Assembly: GCA_026874595.1 (NCBI GenBank)
Contig: CM049307.1
Span: forward strand, 31,162,362-31,226,361
Source of the DNA: Sipunculus nudus
Lineage: Eukaryota; Annelida; Sipuncula; Golfingiida; Sipunculidae
Direction of reading: 5' to 3'
Length of the DNA stretch: 64,000 nucleotides
Each line of letters begins with the position of its first letter. The stretch's first letter is position 1. Both the position numbers and the translations under genes were made by a program. The notes under the pieces are model-generated. The model saw nothing but the letters and a program-made list of their open reading frames with translations. It did no database searches and was not told where the DNA came from. Positions 10,321-19,944 of the stretch are shown piece after piece.

Positions 10321-10450
10321 CAGTAGAATGTCAAATATCCGAACACCATTTATCCGAAAAATCGTTCATCCAAAATAAAAAAATGGAGAACTGATATTTT
10401 GGTCATTTATCCAAAATCTGAACAATGACAAAAAAAATCCAGAATTAAAA
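10321..10450 (+). mobile_element. pogo/Tigger-like terminal remnant
   Basis: After a TA dinucleotide (10319-10320) the sequence runs CAGTAGAATGTCAAATATCC, then GAACACCATTTATCCGAAAA, ATCGTTCATCCAAAATAA and a third TTTATCCAAAATCTGAAC. Terminal CAGTAGAAnnTC...ATCCGAAC repeats after TA are typical of pogo/Tigger-type Tc1-mariner ends. I did not find the matching inverted end, so only one terminus is claimed. Confidence 0.4.
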
Positions 10451-10569
10451 TGGTATAAAAGATTGTCTGATTCAAAACAAAGGTAGCCACATCAGCGGTG
10501 ATATACATTGCTGACTGATTACAAAATGTGACAAATGTAACAAAATGTTACAACAAACCATAACTGACC

Positions 10570-10925
10570 CTTACCGAAATTATTTATAAGTGCCATATAT
10601 GTGAACGTTATATGTCACATATAAGGCACATATATGTGCCATATATGTCCCTTATATCCAACCTTATAACTCCCATATATGTCACATATATGTCTGGTAT
10701 ATGGATTTTATATGCAAATTAGGTAGGAGCCTTATATGTCACATATATGGGCCTTATATGTCACTTATAAGACTTCCACATATAGGTCCCCTATAACTCC
10801 CATATATGTCCCATATATGTGCCTTATAACTCCCATATATGTCCCATATATGTGACATATATGGGACTTATAAGTGCCATATATGTCCCTTATAAGTGAC
10901 ATATAACTCGCATATAAGTCCAGTG
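10570..10925 (+). repeat. Array of ~10-bp palindromic words (ATATATG / CTTATAAG family), arm 1
   Basis: About 30 tandem words of 10-11 bases such as CCATATATGT, CCTTATAACT, CTTATATGTC and CTTATAAGTG, many of them palindromes (ACATATATGT, CTTATAAG). The TATA step recurs about once per helical turn. A matching block in opposite orientation lies at 14345-14660. Both blocks begin at their outer edge with a CTTACnGAAAAT-like header (here CCCTTACCGAAAT at about 10567). Confidence 0.85.
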
Positions 10926-11147
10926 TATGCACCTTCAGTGCTGTTAGTCAATAGCTCAATTACTTTAATTTCTGTTGTATGTTCTGTTTTGAAACGTGTT
11001 TACTCTTTTCCTTATTTCACAAAGATTTACTGTTGATGTTAGAAATTAAGGTTTGTGTGTGTGTGTGTTTGTGTGGTGAACTTCCTGCATTGTGCATCAA
11101 ATCAAAGCTGGCCTGCAGTCGCACTGGGGGTCATCAACTTCATACAG

Positions 11148-11370
11148 TCATATGGACTCAAACACATGAAACATAAAAGTATGAAAACACAGTATCCAAA
11201 ATAAATGTTTATTTACACATTTGTAAACTGAAAATAATATTTTCTTAAGATTTTTAAAACTCCCTGGTTCAGTCAGATTTGAGAGTCTTGTCATTTTAGG
11301 GAATGAAGGCTGGAAGGAAATATACACCTTTGCCACACTCTGAATCCTTTTCCGTCTGTTCCTGTTTGAC
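11148..11370 (-). CDS. Candidate 3' exon of a spliced minus-strand gene, unknown protein
   Basis: On the minus strand, TTTGTTTTTACAG is a strong acceptor directly before position 11370. The first base G completes a codon begun by the 11962-12034 exon (TG|G, Trp). The frame then reads SNRNRRKRIQSVAKVYISFQ, PSFPKMTRLSNLTEPGS and on to a TGA at 11148-11150. The basic stretch RNRRKR could be a nuclear localisation or nucleic-acid contact, which is inference only. An AATAAA (minus strand) lies at 11209-11214 inside this frame, upstream of the stop. So either the signal is not used, or the real coding end lies earlier, for example by splicing at the weak donor AAG|GTGTAT about 60 bases into the exon. 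The exon boundary is well supported; the C-terminal part is not. Confidence 0.5.
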
Positions 11371-11961
11371 CTGTAAAAACAAATGTTACCAGTCTTAGTA
11401 TACACATATAGTCATTATTGCTCACATTTATTATTTAATTAAATAAGCTTAAAGATAATCTTTTCACATTGATGCTTAGTATTGCTTTTCTTAACATTAA
11501 CATTAGTTTACCTTATCTGGAGGCAACACACAAAAAAGAAAAGAATTTATTTCACTGAAAGTACATCTGCTCTCTATCTATAGGGGTTTTAAATGTTCTG
11601 TAAATATGCCTGTATAACATTTAGGATTATAAGTAAATAGAGTTGGACTTCTCAATTACTAAAACAGGAAGAGTTTTCCAGTTTATATACAGAATATGTA
11701 CAAACAATACAGATTATCAAATATACTGGTCACAGGACAGACACTGTGGCCTAAAGATGCTCGTAGGTTCAGAAAGTAGGTTACTCAGTTGAAACAATTT
11801 TAACATTTAAGCAGTCATAATAAATAAATGTTAACCATCAAATTTTTACTTCAAATGTTGTATGCTCCAGCTATTTGATAAAAAAAACGTACAAATCATA
11901 ACATTGCCCATTTGCTAAAAGATTTAAATGTTACTTTATATAATAAACTGAATATGCTTAC
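11371..11961 (-). other. Predicted intron (591 bp)
   Basis: Bounded on the minus strand by CTG|GTAAGC (11961) and TTTTTACAG (11371). It is AT-rich and holds no other feature I can support. Confidence 0.55.
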
Positions 11962-12034
11962 CAGACAATTCTTGCAAGGGCTGGAGATATGTAGGCTATT
12001 CTTATACTTTCACCACCATTTCTTCGTACTGGTT
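11962..12034 (-). CDS. Internal exon of the spliced minus-strand gene, unknown protein
   Basis: A 73-nt exon with excellent flanks on the minus strand: acceptor TTTGGTTTCTTTACTTTTCTTAG and donor CTG|GTAAGC. Only one of three frames is open across it: PVRRN followed by GGESIRIAYISPALARIV. It enters in phase 1 (AA completes GAA with the G that ends the 13440 exon) and leaves in phase 2 (TG, completed to TGG by the next exon). Agreement of three independent things, namely splice consensus at both ends, a single open frame and matched phases with both neighbours, makes this the best-supported coding exon in the window. No family is recognised from the residues. Confidence 0.62.
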
Positions 12035-13439
12035 CTAAGAAAAGTAAAGAAACCAAATCATAGAAACAAAGGTTGTTGGAAATAAATCATTAAGAACATG
12101 GAGTCTTGCATATTTTTGACATTTAAGTAGACAAATGGACTAAAAAAGGGCCTCACATCAAATCACAGAACTAAAACAGTACATCAATGATATATTGGTT
12201 GTAAGTAATGTTAAAAATGACATCTTGACCTTTAATGGTGAAATGGCACTAAGAAATCATTCAAGGTGGACCAAAAAAATCAACTTTTGATTGACCTGTA
12301 AATTTAACCAGATTTGATTTCTCTTTGGGAATCAAAAGAGTACCTAATGAAATCATCCTTAGTGAAACAAATTCCCAAATTATCATGCTTTTCCTTTTGT
12401 AATGCAAGTGTAGGGTCTGATGAAACCTTAAATGAAAAATAGTCAAGGAACCAAGTCCAATAAAGATATGCTCATATAATTAAACCTATGCATGAGTGTC
12501 CTTGACCTTCTGATGTCACATTCTGAGTAAATTCATACAAATGAATGATTTCATGGATTGTTGTGAAACATATTGTGTTTATGAGTCAGGGTCAATGTTT
12601 AATTCAGTGGTGTTTATGACACACAAAAATGACAGATAGAAGGGCATATTACAAAAATAAAGCTTAATTTATGGGCATTTGTGTGATTGACTCCAAAAGT
12701 AAAAATTACATGACTAGTTGAAATGTTTGGACAAGGTACAGCAAACCTCTCTTCACTTCAGTCACAATTACATGAATTGTTATTTGTGGGTGTTATTCTG
12801 GCCTAAAACATGTTAAAACTGCCAATTTATACTGATCCAACTAATGCCTTCTGAAGCAACAAACTTGGTGGATTCTCTGTTTACATCTCATTTGACCTTG
12901 TTTTGGGCCAAATATCAGCCACAAATAATGATTCATGTGGCTGTGCTTCAATTTTATCCAAAAATGGCTGTGTTTTAAAGCATCCACCAAAATTGATAGA
13001 TTGTATAACACCAGCAATGAGCAACAGTGTTTAAAAAATGTTAACTTTTTTTGAGGAAAAAAAACTTTTGAGCATGTTTAATGAACAATTCTTAACCACT
13101 TTATGACTTTTGAGCACTCTAGCACTTAAGCTTTATGTGATCATGTCACAGGGACATTCAGAAATTACATCAACATGTACACCCACTACAAATAGCATAA
13201 CTAAAAAGGGCATGTTCTTAGCTTTATATTGATGTATAGAACATGCACATTGTCACTAAATAGAGGCAACAGCTTTAGCTTTTGACAGGAGCTGGTATTT
13301 TGTAAATATGGACCACCTAATAGAGAATGAAACACATAATTGTGTATTTTCAGGGCAAAACAAGATGAGTGAAAGTCATGTTAATACTATCACTGATTTA
13401 AACATGCAAAATGAACTGACATAATGCAAGAGTACTCAC
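12035..13439 (-). other. Predicted intron (1405 bp)
   Basis: Bounded on the minus strand by the donor ATTG|GTGAGT (13439 downward) and the pyrimidine-rich acceptor ending at 12035. A 61-codon minus frame at 12261-12446 lies inside it and is not supported. Confidence 0.55.
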
Positions 13440-13579
13440 CAATGAGACATTTTTCAGCTATAAATTCCCCTTCTGGTTGACAAACCCAGCTTGTTCCAAA
13501 TATGATCCCAACGGTTACCGGATGTTGTCATTCACACAGGAATGCAATCTCTTTGTCGCAGGGAACACAGCAAGTAGAG
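13440..13579 (-). pseudogene. Upstream exon of the spliced gene, with an in-frame TGA
   Basis: On the minus strand the exon ends CTCATTG|GTGAGT, a perfect donor. The frame that matches the next exon's phase reads HPVTVGIIF then GTSWVCQPEGEFIAEKCLI. Extending upstream in the same frame gives STCCVPCDKEIAFLCE, separated by one TGA at 13528-13530. With the acceptor CTGTCTCAG at 13580 the exon would be 140 nt and phase-consistent at its 3' end. Either one nonsense change has disabled an otherwise intact exon, or the true exon begins downstream of the TGA at a weak acceptor I cannot fix. The two CxxC-like pairs (CCVPC) and the W/C-rich text hint at a folded, possibly disulphide or metal-binding domain, which is inference. 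Confidence 0.5.
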
Positions 13580-14344
13580 CTGAGACAGCTAGCTAGACCT
13601 TGGCCTTATCAGTAACAGTCATGGGGGGGGGGGGTGTTGGGGTGTTACATATATCTGTGAATACGGTATTACTACTCATTACGGAGTCTGTAGAATTCTG
13701 GTTATTGTCACTATAAGGCTGCAGACATTTGTTTTTGTAAAATAACAATGCTTTGATAAATATTGTTGATTTTGTATGGCAATATTTTACAGCTGGGAGG
13801 CAGGTGTGTTTTAGCTGTTAGAACAATATAATTATAAATCCAATGAAATATAATTAGGATAATGTTTAGGGTTTACCATAATTAGTCAGTAGCATACCAC
13901 ATCAATACTCCATGTTCTGTATTTATGAAGTAGTTATCAGTGGTAATGGGATTCTGAAGTACTTGTATATAAACTACATTCCAAAAGAAATAATGTTTCT
14001 TATAATATATCAATACCACAAAATATAAGCAATATGTATTTTTATATTGTGTTTTGATTAAATGATCTTTTTCTGCATGAATTCTAGTGTTAAATGTTTA
14101 TATCACTTAAGGAATAAATCTGATAAAAAAGTATCAGAATATAATTCCTAATTATTAGTATCATTTTTTAATATACCTAAAATTCTGAGGAAGCTGGTTA
14201 TTTTGACCCCCATATTACCATACTTCTTCATTATTAATTCAGTTTAATTCATTTTGTTTGAAAAACATAAAGAGTTGGGACTTAGAAGTTTCTGCAGCAT
14301 TTTTGTTCCCTTCGAAAATTTCTAAGTCCTTTCTTGTAGCACAA
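13580..14344. other. No supported gene; G run
   Basis: A G run at about 13623-13634 is followed by AT-rich DNA with no gene signal. The first exon and promoter of the minus-strand gene, if it lies here, could not be identified. Confidence 0.4.
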
Positions 14345-14660
14345 TAAGCCTCAAAGTATATAAACATTTAACTGACTTATAACTGACATATACAGAGCTC
14401 CTTCATGTGCATGCTACCTTACATCTCCCATACAAGTCACATATAACTGAAATATAGAGAATAGCTTTAAGTGTGACTCCCTTATAGCTGACATATAACA
14501 AACATACAACTCCCTTATAACTCACATATAACAATGGCTGTCTAAACATATAGCTGCAATATAAATATAACTCACATACACAGCACTTATATGGGAAATA
14601 TAAGGAACATATAAGGCCCTTATATGGGACATATAAGGCACATATATGTGAGTACTTTTC
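14345..14660 (-). repeat. Array of ~10-bp palindromic words, arm 2 (opposite orientation)
   Basis: Same word family as 10570-10925: CTTATATGGGACATATAAGG, CACATATATGTGAG, CTTATAACTCACATATAAC. Read on the minus strand it starts with CCCCTTACGAAAATG at about 14670, like arm 1's CCCTTACCGAAAT, so the two arrays point toward each other. Copies toward 14345-14560 are more degenerate. A 117-codon minus frame through it (14403-14756) is repeat-derived. Confidence 0.75.
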
Positions 14661-15471
14661 ATTTTCGTAAGGGGAGTAGCCGACCACAGGTTGTAGGTGT
14701 GATAGACTGAGCCTCCCCAATCTATGTAGTTCTTTATTAGAATACATATATGTCATAATAATAATCTATTTTAAATAAATGACTTATCCTACACTAATTG
14801 TATCCTCAATCCATGCCTCCAATGTGTACTCAATACTAAATCAGTGTGTACTCATAACTAATATTGTGTTTCTTGAAAATAAAATGTAACTGTCATTCCA
14901 ATTTTATAGAATACATAATTCACTTTTTCTCAGTAGTGGGTTGGAATTTCATCCTGAATGAGACTACTGGCAACAGCTGCAATCACTTCTTGGTAGAATA
15001 CATTCATGCATTTATCTCAGGGTAGGTTAAATGTGTCAGCCTGAAATTTCATGTTCACAAATTTTGGTTTCTCCATTTTGTACCCAAGGCTATTGGTGCC
15101 ACCTGCATTTGTTTTCACATTGCGTAGATCCATCATAGACCAGACAGTTGGCGCCACCTACCTTTTCTTTGCCTTTTATTACCTTTTTTTCAAGAGTGGT
15201 TCAATGTATTCACCTGAAAATTTGAGTGTCCAAAGATCTTGAAATGGTTGATCTTGTAAACAAGACTGCTTTGGCCAGCTACAATCAATTTTATCTTGTA
15301 TCCTTCTGTTTTTGGTGAAAATTCCACATATATGAAGTGATAAATCAGCATTCCTGATGCCACAAATTCAGGTCATGTCAGGGACATTTGATTCCTTACT
15401 TTACAGGTCTTATGCCCCTGTGATTTGGTGGAGTCAGATTACATGTAGTCGCTTGTCAACTCTCCATTTTT
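14661..15471. other. No supported gene; flank of nested elements
   Basis: From about 15050 the text contains GGTGCCACCTGCATTTG (15093) and GCGCCACCTACC (about 15152), words that recur at 15826, 16174, 16783 and 16931. The stretch is therefore probably part of the host element into which the 15472 copy inserted. Confidence 0.45.
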
Positions 15472-16669
15472 AGCTCAGCTGACTGTAAGTCATCTGAGCT
15501 TTAGCAATCACTCTTTGTCCTTCATCCGTCAGTCTGTCTAGCTGTCCGTCTGTCCATCCTTCAGTTAACCTGGCACAAATCATAACCGCTGGACCTGGAA
15601 TCTTCTTATTTTACATCCAGAGAGGTTCATGAAAAATCTCCTTGGAAACCTGGAATTAGGTCTCTGTTACCCATATTCTTCAAGCTATGGGGCTCTGAAG
15701 TACCCCTCAGAATAATGAAAAATTTGATACAAAAGCTCAAGTATCTGAACAACTAATGCATTAATCACCATGATTCTTTACATAGATATTTTTCATGGAA
15801 TGTTTCATCAGTTTCTGCAGACTGATGGCGCCACCTGTATTTTACTTATTTTTAACTATTTTTTTCTCTGTTTTTGAGACCTTTAAAGATGTGGTCATCT
15901 GTTAACAGGGCACAAATCGTAACCGCTGGACCTGGAATCTTCTAAAAATACATCCAGAGAGGTCAATGAAAAGTCTCAATGGAAACCTGGAATTAGGTCT
16001 CTGTTACCCATATTCTTTAAGCTATGGGGCTCTGAATTACACTCCCCCCCCCCCCCCCGAATAATGAAAAATTTGATACAAAAGCTCAAGTATCTTAACA
16101 ACTAATGCATTGATCACCATGATTCTTTGCATGGATATTTATCATGGAATGTTTCATTAGTTTCTGCAGACTGATGGTGCCACCTGTATTTTTTTCTTAC
16201 TATTTTATTCTCTGTTTTTGAGCCAAAGCAGGGCACAAATCATAACCATTGGACATTGAATCTTCTTACTTTAAATCCAGGGAGGTCCATGAGTAGTCTC
16301 CTTGGAAACGTGAAATTAGGTCTCTGTTACCCATATTTTTTTAGCTATGGTGCTTCTTAACACCCCTCAGAATGATTGAAAATTTGATACCAAAGTAGAG
16401 CACAAATCATAACCATTTGGCCCAGAAATTTCTTACTTGACATCCTGAGAGTTCCTCAAAAGTTCTCCCCAGAAACTGAAATTCGGTCCCTTTGACCTAT
16501 ATTGCCAGAGTTTTGGGGTATGTTTTAGTACCCATAAAATAATGCAAAATACACACAAATTGCTGGATTACTCAGGAAAGGCTGGACATATTCTTAATTA
16601 TTTGCCTGTGCAAGGACATATTGTCAACATGTCAGTCGGCTGAGCATCATGACCCATGGGTCACTTGTT
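15472..16669 (+). mobile_element. Complete short Helentron/pearl-like element (1.2 kb)
   Basis: The 5' end, AGCTCAGCTGACTGTAAGTC after ATTTTT, is followed within 60 bases by a degenerate GTCTGTCTAGCTGTCCGTCT tract. The 3' end is CTGAGCATCATGACCCATGG then GTCACTTGTT, before a T. It shares both ends with the 3.15-kb array elements but has a different, shorter middle. The flanks resemble the inside of a related element (GTGCCACCTG words), so it looks nested. No coding capacity is seen. Confidence 0.75.
15565..16450 (+). repeat. Internal ~330-bp tandem repeats of the element
   Basis: GGCACAAATCATAACCGCTG occurs near 15570, a one-base variant near 15909, and decayed forms near 16233 and 16398. 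Between them the order CTGGAATCTTCT, CATCCAGAGAGGT, TTGGAAACCTGGAATTAGG, CTATGGGGCTCTGAA, ATGAAAAATTTGATAC repeats. There are two good copies, then truncated ones. A run of 15 C lies in the second copy (about 16043-16058). Confidence 0.85.
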
Positions 16670-16948
16670 TAGTTACATATTTGATACATAACCTCCAGTT
16701 TCTTTATAATTAATGCATAGATTGCCATGATTTTTGACTTGAATATTGACCATGACTAGTTTTGTCAGTTGTTGAAGACTGGTAGTGCCACCTGTATTCT
16801 TTCTAATTTTTACCATTTTTTTCTGTTTTTGAGGCCATCCAAAAACAACAATCATGTCAGTTTTGCAGCTGTGGTTTCATCTACTGTGTTTATTCTTTAT
16901 GAATGGTTTCATTAGTTCTTGAAGACTTCTTGTGCCACCTGAAATTTT

Positions 16949-17960
16949 AGCTCAGCTGACTGAATGGCGTGTGGGAATGGCGCATCGTCTAGTCAGCCAT
17001 TAGCAAGGCACAAGTTGTACCTGCAGACCCTAGAAGCTTCCAAGTTAACATCCATGGAGGTCCATTAAAATTTTCCTTGGAAACCTGAAATAAGGTCACT
17101 GTGAGCTATAGCATATGAGCTATGGGGATGGTAAGTACCCCAAAGAATAATTAACAATTTTATACAAAACCTCCAATATTTTGATAATTAATGTATGGAT
17201 TGTCTTGTGTCTGGAAACCTAGTGTTTATTGATCATAAATGGGTGCTCAACAGTAATCACCCTTTACATGTCTGTTAATTTCAGCATCTATCTGTCCACC
17301 CACAAATTAGTTTTCAGATGATAACACCAGTTTAGATTGACATATGAATTGAAAACTTTCCTTATATATGGCCCATCAATGGAGCAAGAAACCTGTAGAT
17401 TTTTGTGTCTTTAGGTGAAAGCTTAAGGTCATACGACCAACTTATTTAAAAAGATTGTGAGTACAATTTGAGCCAAATATTTCATTCCAAACCTTCCATC
17501 TTGCACTTATATCGGACCTGCCCATAGGGAGAGAACCTTATAGATTTTGAGGTCAACAATCAAGGTCACATAACTCAAATAACTGTGGATGATAGTTTGG
17601 ATTGACATATTAGTTTCAAACTTTTCACCAATACATTTCGTCACAGCCCTAGTTATGTAAAGAATGGATGGATTGTCATGAAAATCTGGATGGTGTAAGT
17701 TCCAAGATAGCAAGTTCTCAGATTTTAGGGGTCAATGTCAAAGGTTAAGGTCACAAGACCCACATTTTGAAAAAGCTCAATTTCAGACCAATCTAACATC
17801 CATCATGGCCCAGAGGCTGCCATTTGGAGGAACTGGCAATCACAGGGCCCTAATGAAAGACCTTTAGGCTTCCAAACCTCTATTTATATTAAGTCTAAAA
17901 ATGTCATTTCCTGACTATGAGTCAGTTTGCTGTCAATTGTTCTTGGGTCATTCATTATCA
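16949..17960 (+). mobile_element. Further (GTCC-family) element 5' end and related repeat remnants
   Basis: AGCTCAGCTGACTGAATGGC at 16949 follows ATTTT, as in the other copies. It is followed by GGCACAAGTTGTACC (about 17000) and the CCTTGGAAACCTGAAAT word of the 15.5-kb repeat. No GACCCATGGGTC end is found downstream. From 17411 to 17760, three segments each carry an AAGGTCA word in similar surroundings (about 17425, 17563, 17745), a decayed tandem typical of such element interiors. Confidence 0.6.
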
Positions 17961-18204
17961 GATAGACAGTAGGTAGTTACACTGCCATCTCACTGAGATT
18001 GTCTTCAGTTTTGCTGTTACTGGTGAAAATGATTAAGAAACCCAGAGTTGTACCTTTATATGTCCAATGGTTTGTTGTTTAGGAGTGGTAGGGGTCCTAT
18101 TATTTAAATTCTGCCTGTAATTTTAATAGATTTCTAATAACCATAACTAAAAATTATCCAAGACATTCTCATCAAATTTCATGATTTTTAAAATGTAAGA
18201 GTAA

Positions 18205-18655
18205 CTAATATGGTCCTGCAGTGGTGAGGTGCATAGCACAGGGCTTAGTATAGTGTCTAGTGCTGTTGTGTAGCGCAGTTTTCTTAGTCTTCTCGCTTTC
18301 AGCTGCAGCCACCATCTAGGTCAACTGACCTAAAAGAAGGCTGAGTGCCTTCCTGGTGGTACATAGCTTCTGCTAAGTCAAGACTCTTACAGTTCCTCCC
18401 TGTGGCTTACCACGGAAACTGGGTACCCATTGGACCCAGGCTAAACTGTGAGGGATCTCGGAGCAGGTTGAGCCCCAGAGGTGCATAGTCAGGCCCACTC
18501 GCATGTGGATACACATGGCACTCACTAGTCAACCCCCCACTGCCTTGTGGGGAAAGCCTTTTTTTTGGCAAAGGCTGGGGGTGAGGTAAACCCCACAGAA
18601 ACCTTGAGTGCTCAAGATGGAAATGTTAGGCCACAGACTAATAAACCAGGGTGCC
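18205..18655. mobile_element. GC-richer interspersed repeat (SINE-like or DNA element), tentative
   Basis: The composition changes abruptly from AT-rich to balanced between about 18205 and 18655. It contains GGTACCCATTGGACCCAGGC and GAGCAGGTTGAGCCCCAGAG, phrases like those of dispersed mollusc repeats. No tRNA-type A/B boxes that I can defend and no open frame. It ends just before the array. Confidence 0.4.
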
Positions 18656-18660
18656 AGGCA

Positions 18661-19944
18661 TATCAGACATAATTGGAATAAGACCAAAGAATTCTTGGTC
18701 AAAATTTGACCAAGAGTTTTGAAATTTAAAATATTCTCATGATTACTCTTTTCTCATGTTTTAATGAGATTCTCATTCCAAGTGACTAACTGCCAATTTG
18801 ATCAGACAAAATAACACCATTCCAAAAGAGACCCTGAGATGGGAGATATTGTATGCTTATTTTTTCAAACATTTCTCATTCTAAGGTGTCTATGAGGAAC
18901 TGGATGGAAAGATGCCAAATTACATTGGCAGTGAGCCACATGAAATGGAAAAAAGGAAAGAAAGTAAGATAGAAAGAAAGAAGTAGGAAATATTCATGAT
19001 AGAAATGTCTAGATGCTGGAAGAGCCTCAGCATGATTTGAAGCCCTGCAAAATTTAAAATGTGCCTACACAATCAAGGCCATTTATTATTAGTTTATCAT
19101 TCCCTGGTCCTTTCCTTGTTTGAAACTGAATATTCATGAACACAACCCAACCAAAATCTTGATGTTCAGGATAGAGAACATGTTTGCTACACACATTATC
19201 TGTGGAATACTTTTAATTTGAATAAGTTTTGGAATCATTTTCTTGAACAGATATTAACTGTCTTATAAAAGGAATAGCTTCTGGGAAAAATTTAAGGGGG
19301 AATGCTGGAAGTCAAACAGATTATTAGTGTCTTGGTTTTGTCTGGACTGACAGTGACAACTTTGGTTTAGTGCTTGAAAGACCAGCAGAGAGTTAAAAAA
19401 TATGGTTACAGTCAACAACGCATCTCTGAGACCTGTAAACATGGGCATCTGAAGTAAATAGAAACATCTTAATAGTTCATGCTGTTATACTAGATATAAT
19501 ATTGTTTGTTAGGAAATTACCTCAAATATAATTAGAGGTTTACTTTTATCTAAAACCAGATATCAGTAGCCACAGGATAACCAAAATAGTTCAGTACAGC
19601 CCAAATTGGGTTACTGTAACATGAGTAAAATAATATGTTACATAAGAAAGGTATGCTGTTATTGAGTGAAGGAAAAATTAGCTTGATGAACAGACAAACA
19701 GATTTTGAAGGTTTCTTTGCTAAGAGCAGTCAGATATTTGTGGAGTCAGCCGGATGGATCTGATGAGCACTATTGTTAAGAATTATGGTAGGAAGATACA
19801 GTATGAAAATGTAAGTGGTTAGATATGATTCTCTGAGAAGTCATGTAAGGGTTGACAAAAATAAAAAGGAACTGTATATTGGATGATATATATCTAGTGT
19901 GACAATTTCTTTTGAATGTTTAGACATTGAATCTGTTTTACTGA
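18661..19944 (+). repeat. U0: degenerate first unit at the array edge
   Basis: The unit enters midway through B with many differences from all other units (GAGACCCTGAGATGGGAG, GAGCCACATGAAATGG), as expected for an array edge that escapes homogenisation. It then has a single A-type block (19311-19944) that is A-like at its start and A'-like at its end (AGGAACTGTATATTGGATGA), that is, an A/A' fusion. Confidence 0.85.

Noticed and set aside
17411-17760. AAGGTCA words as nuclear-receptor response elements
   Set aside because: They recur because of decayed tandem repeats of an element interior. There is no promoter context.
18205-18655. tRNA-derived SINE head
   Set aside because: No A-box/B-box pair with correct spacing could be defended, so only a generic GC-richer repeat is called.
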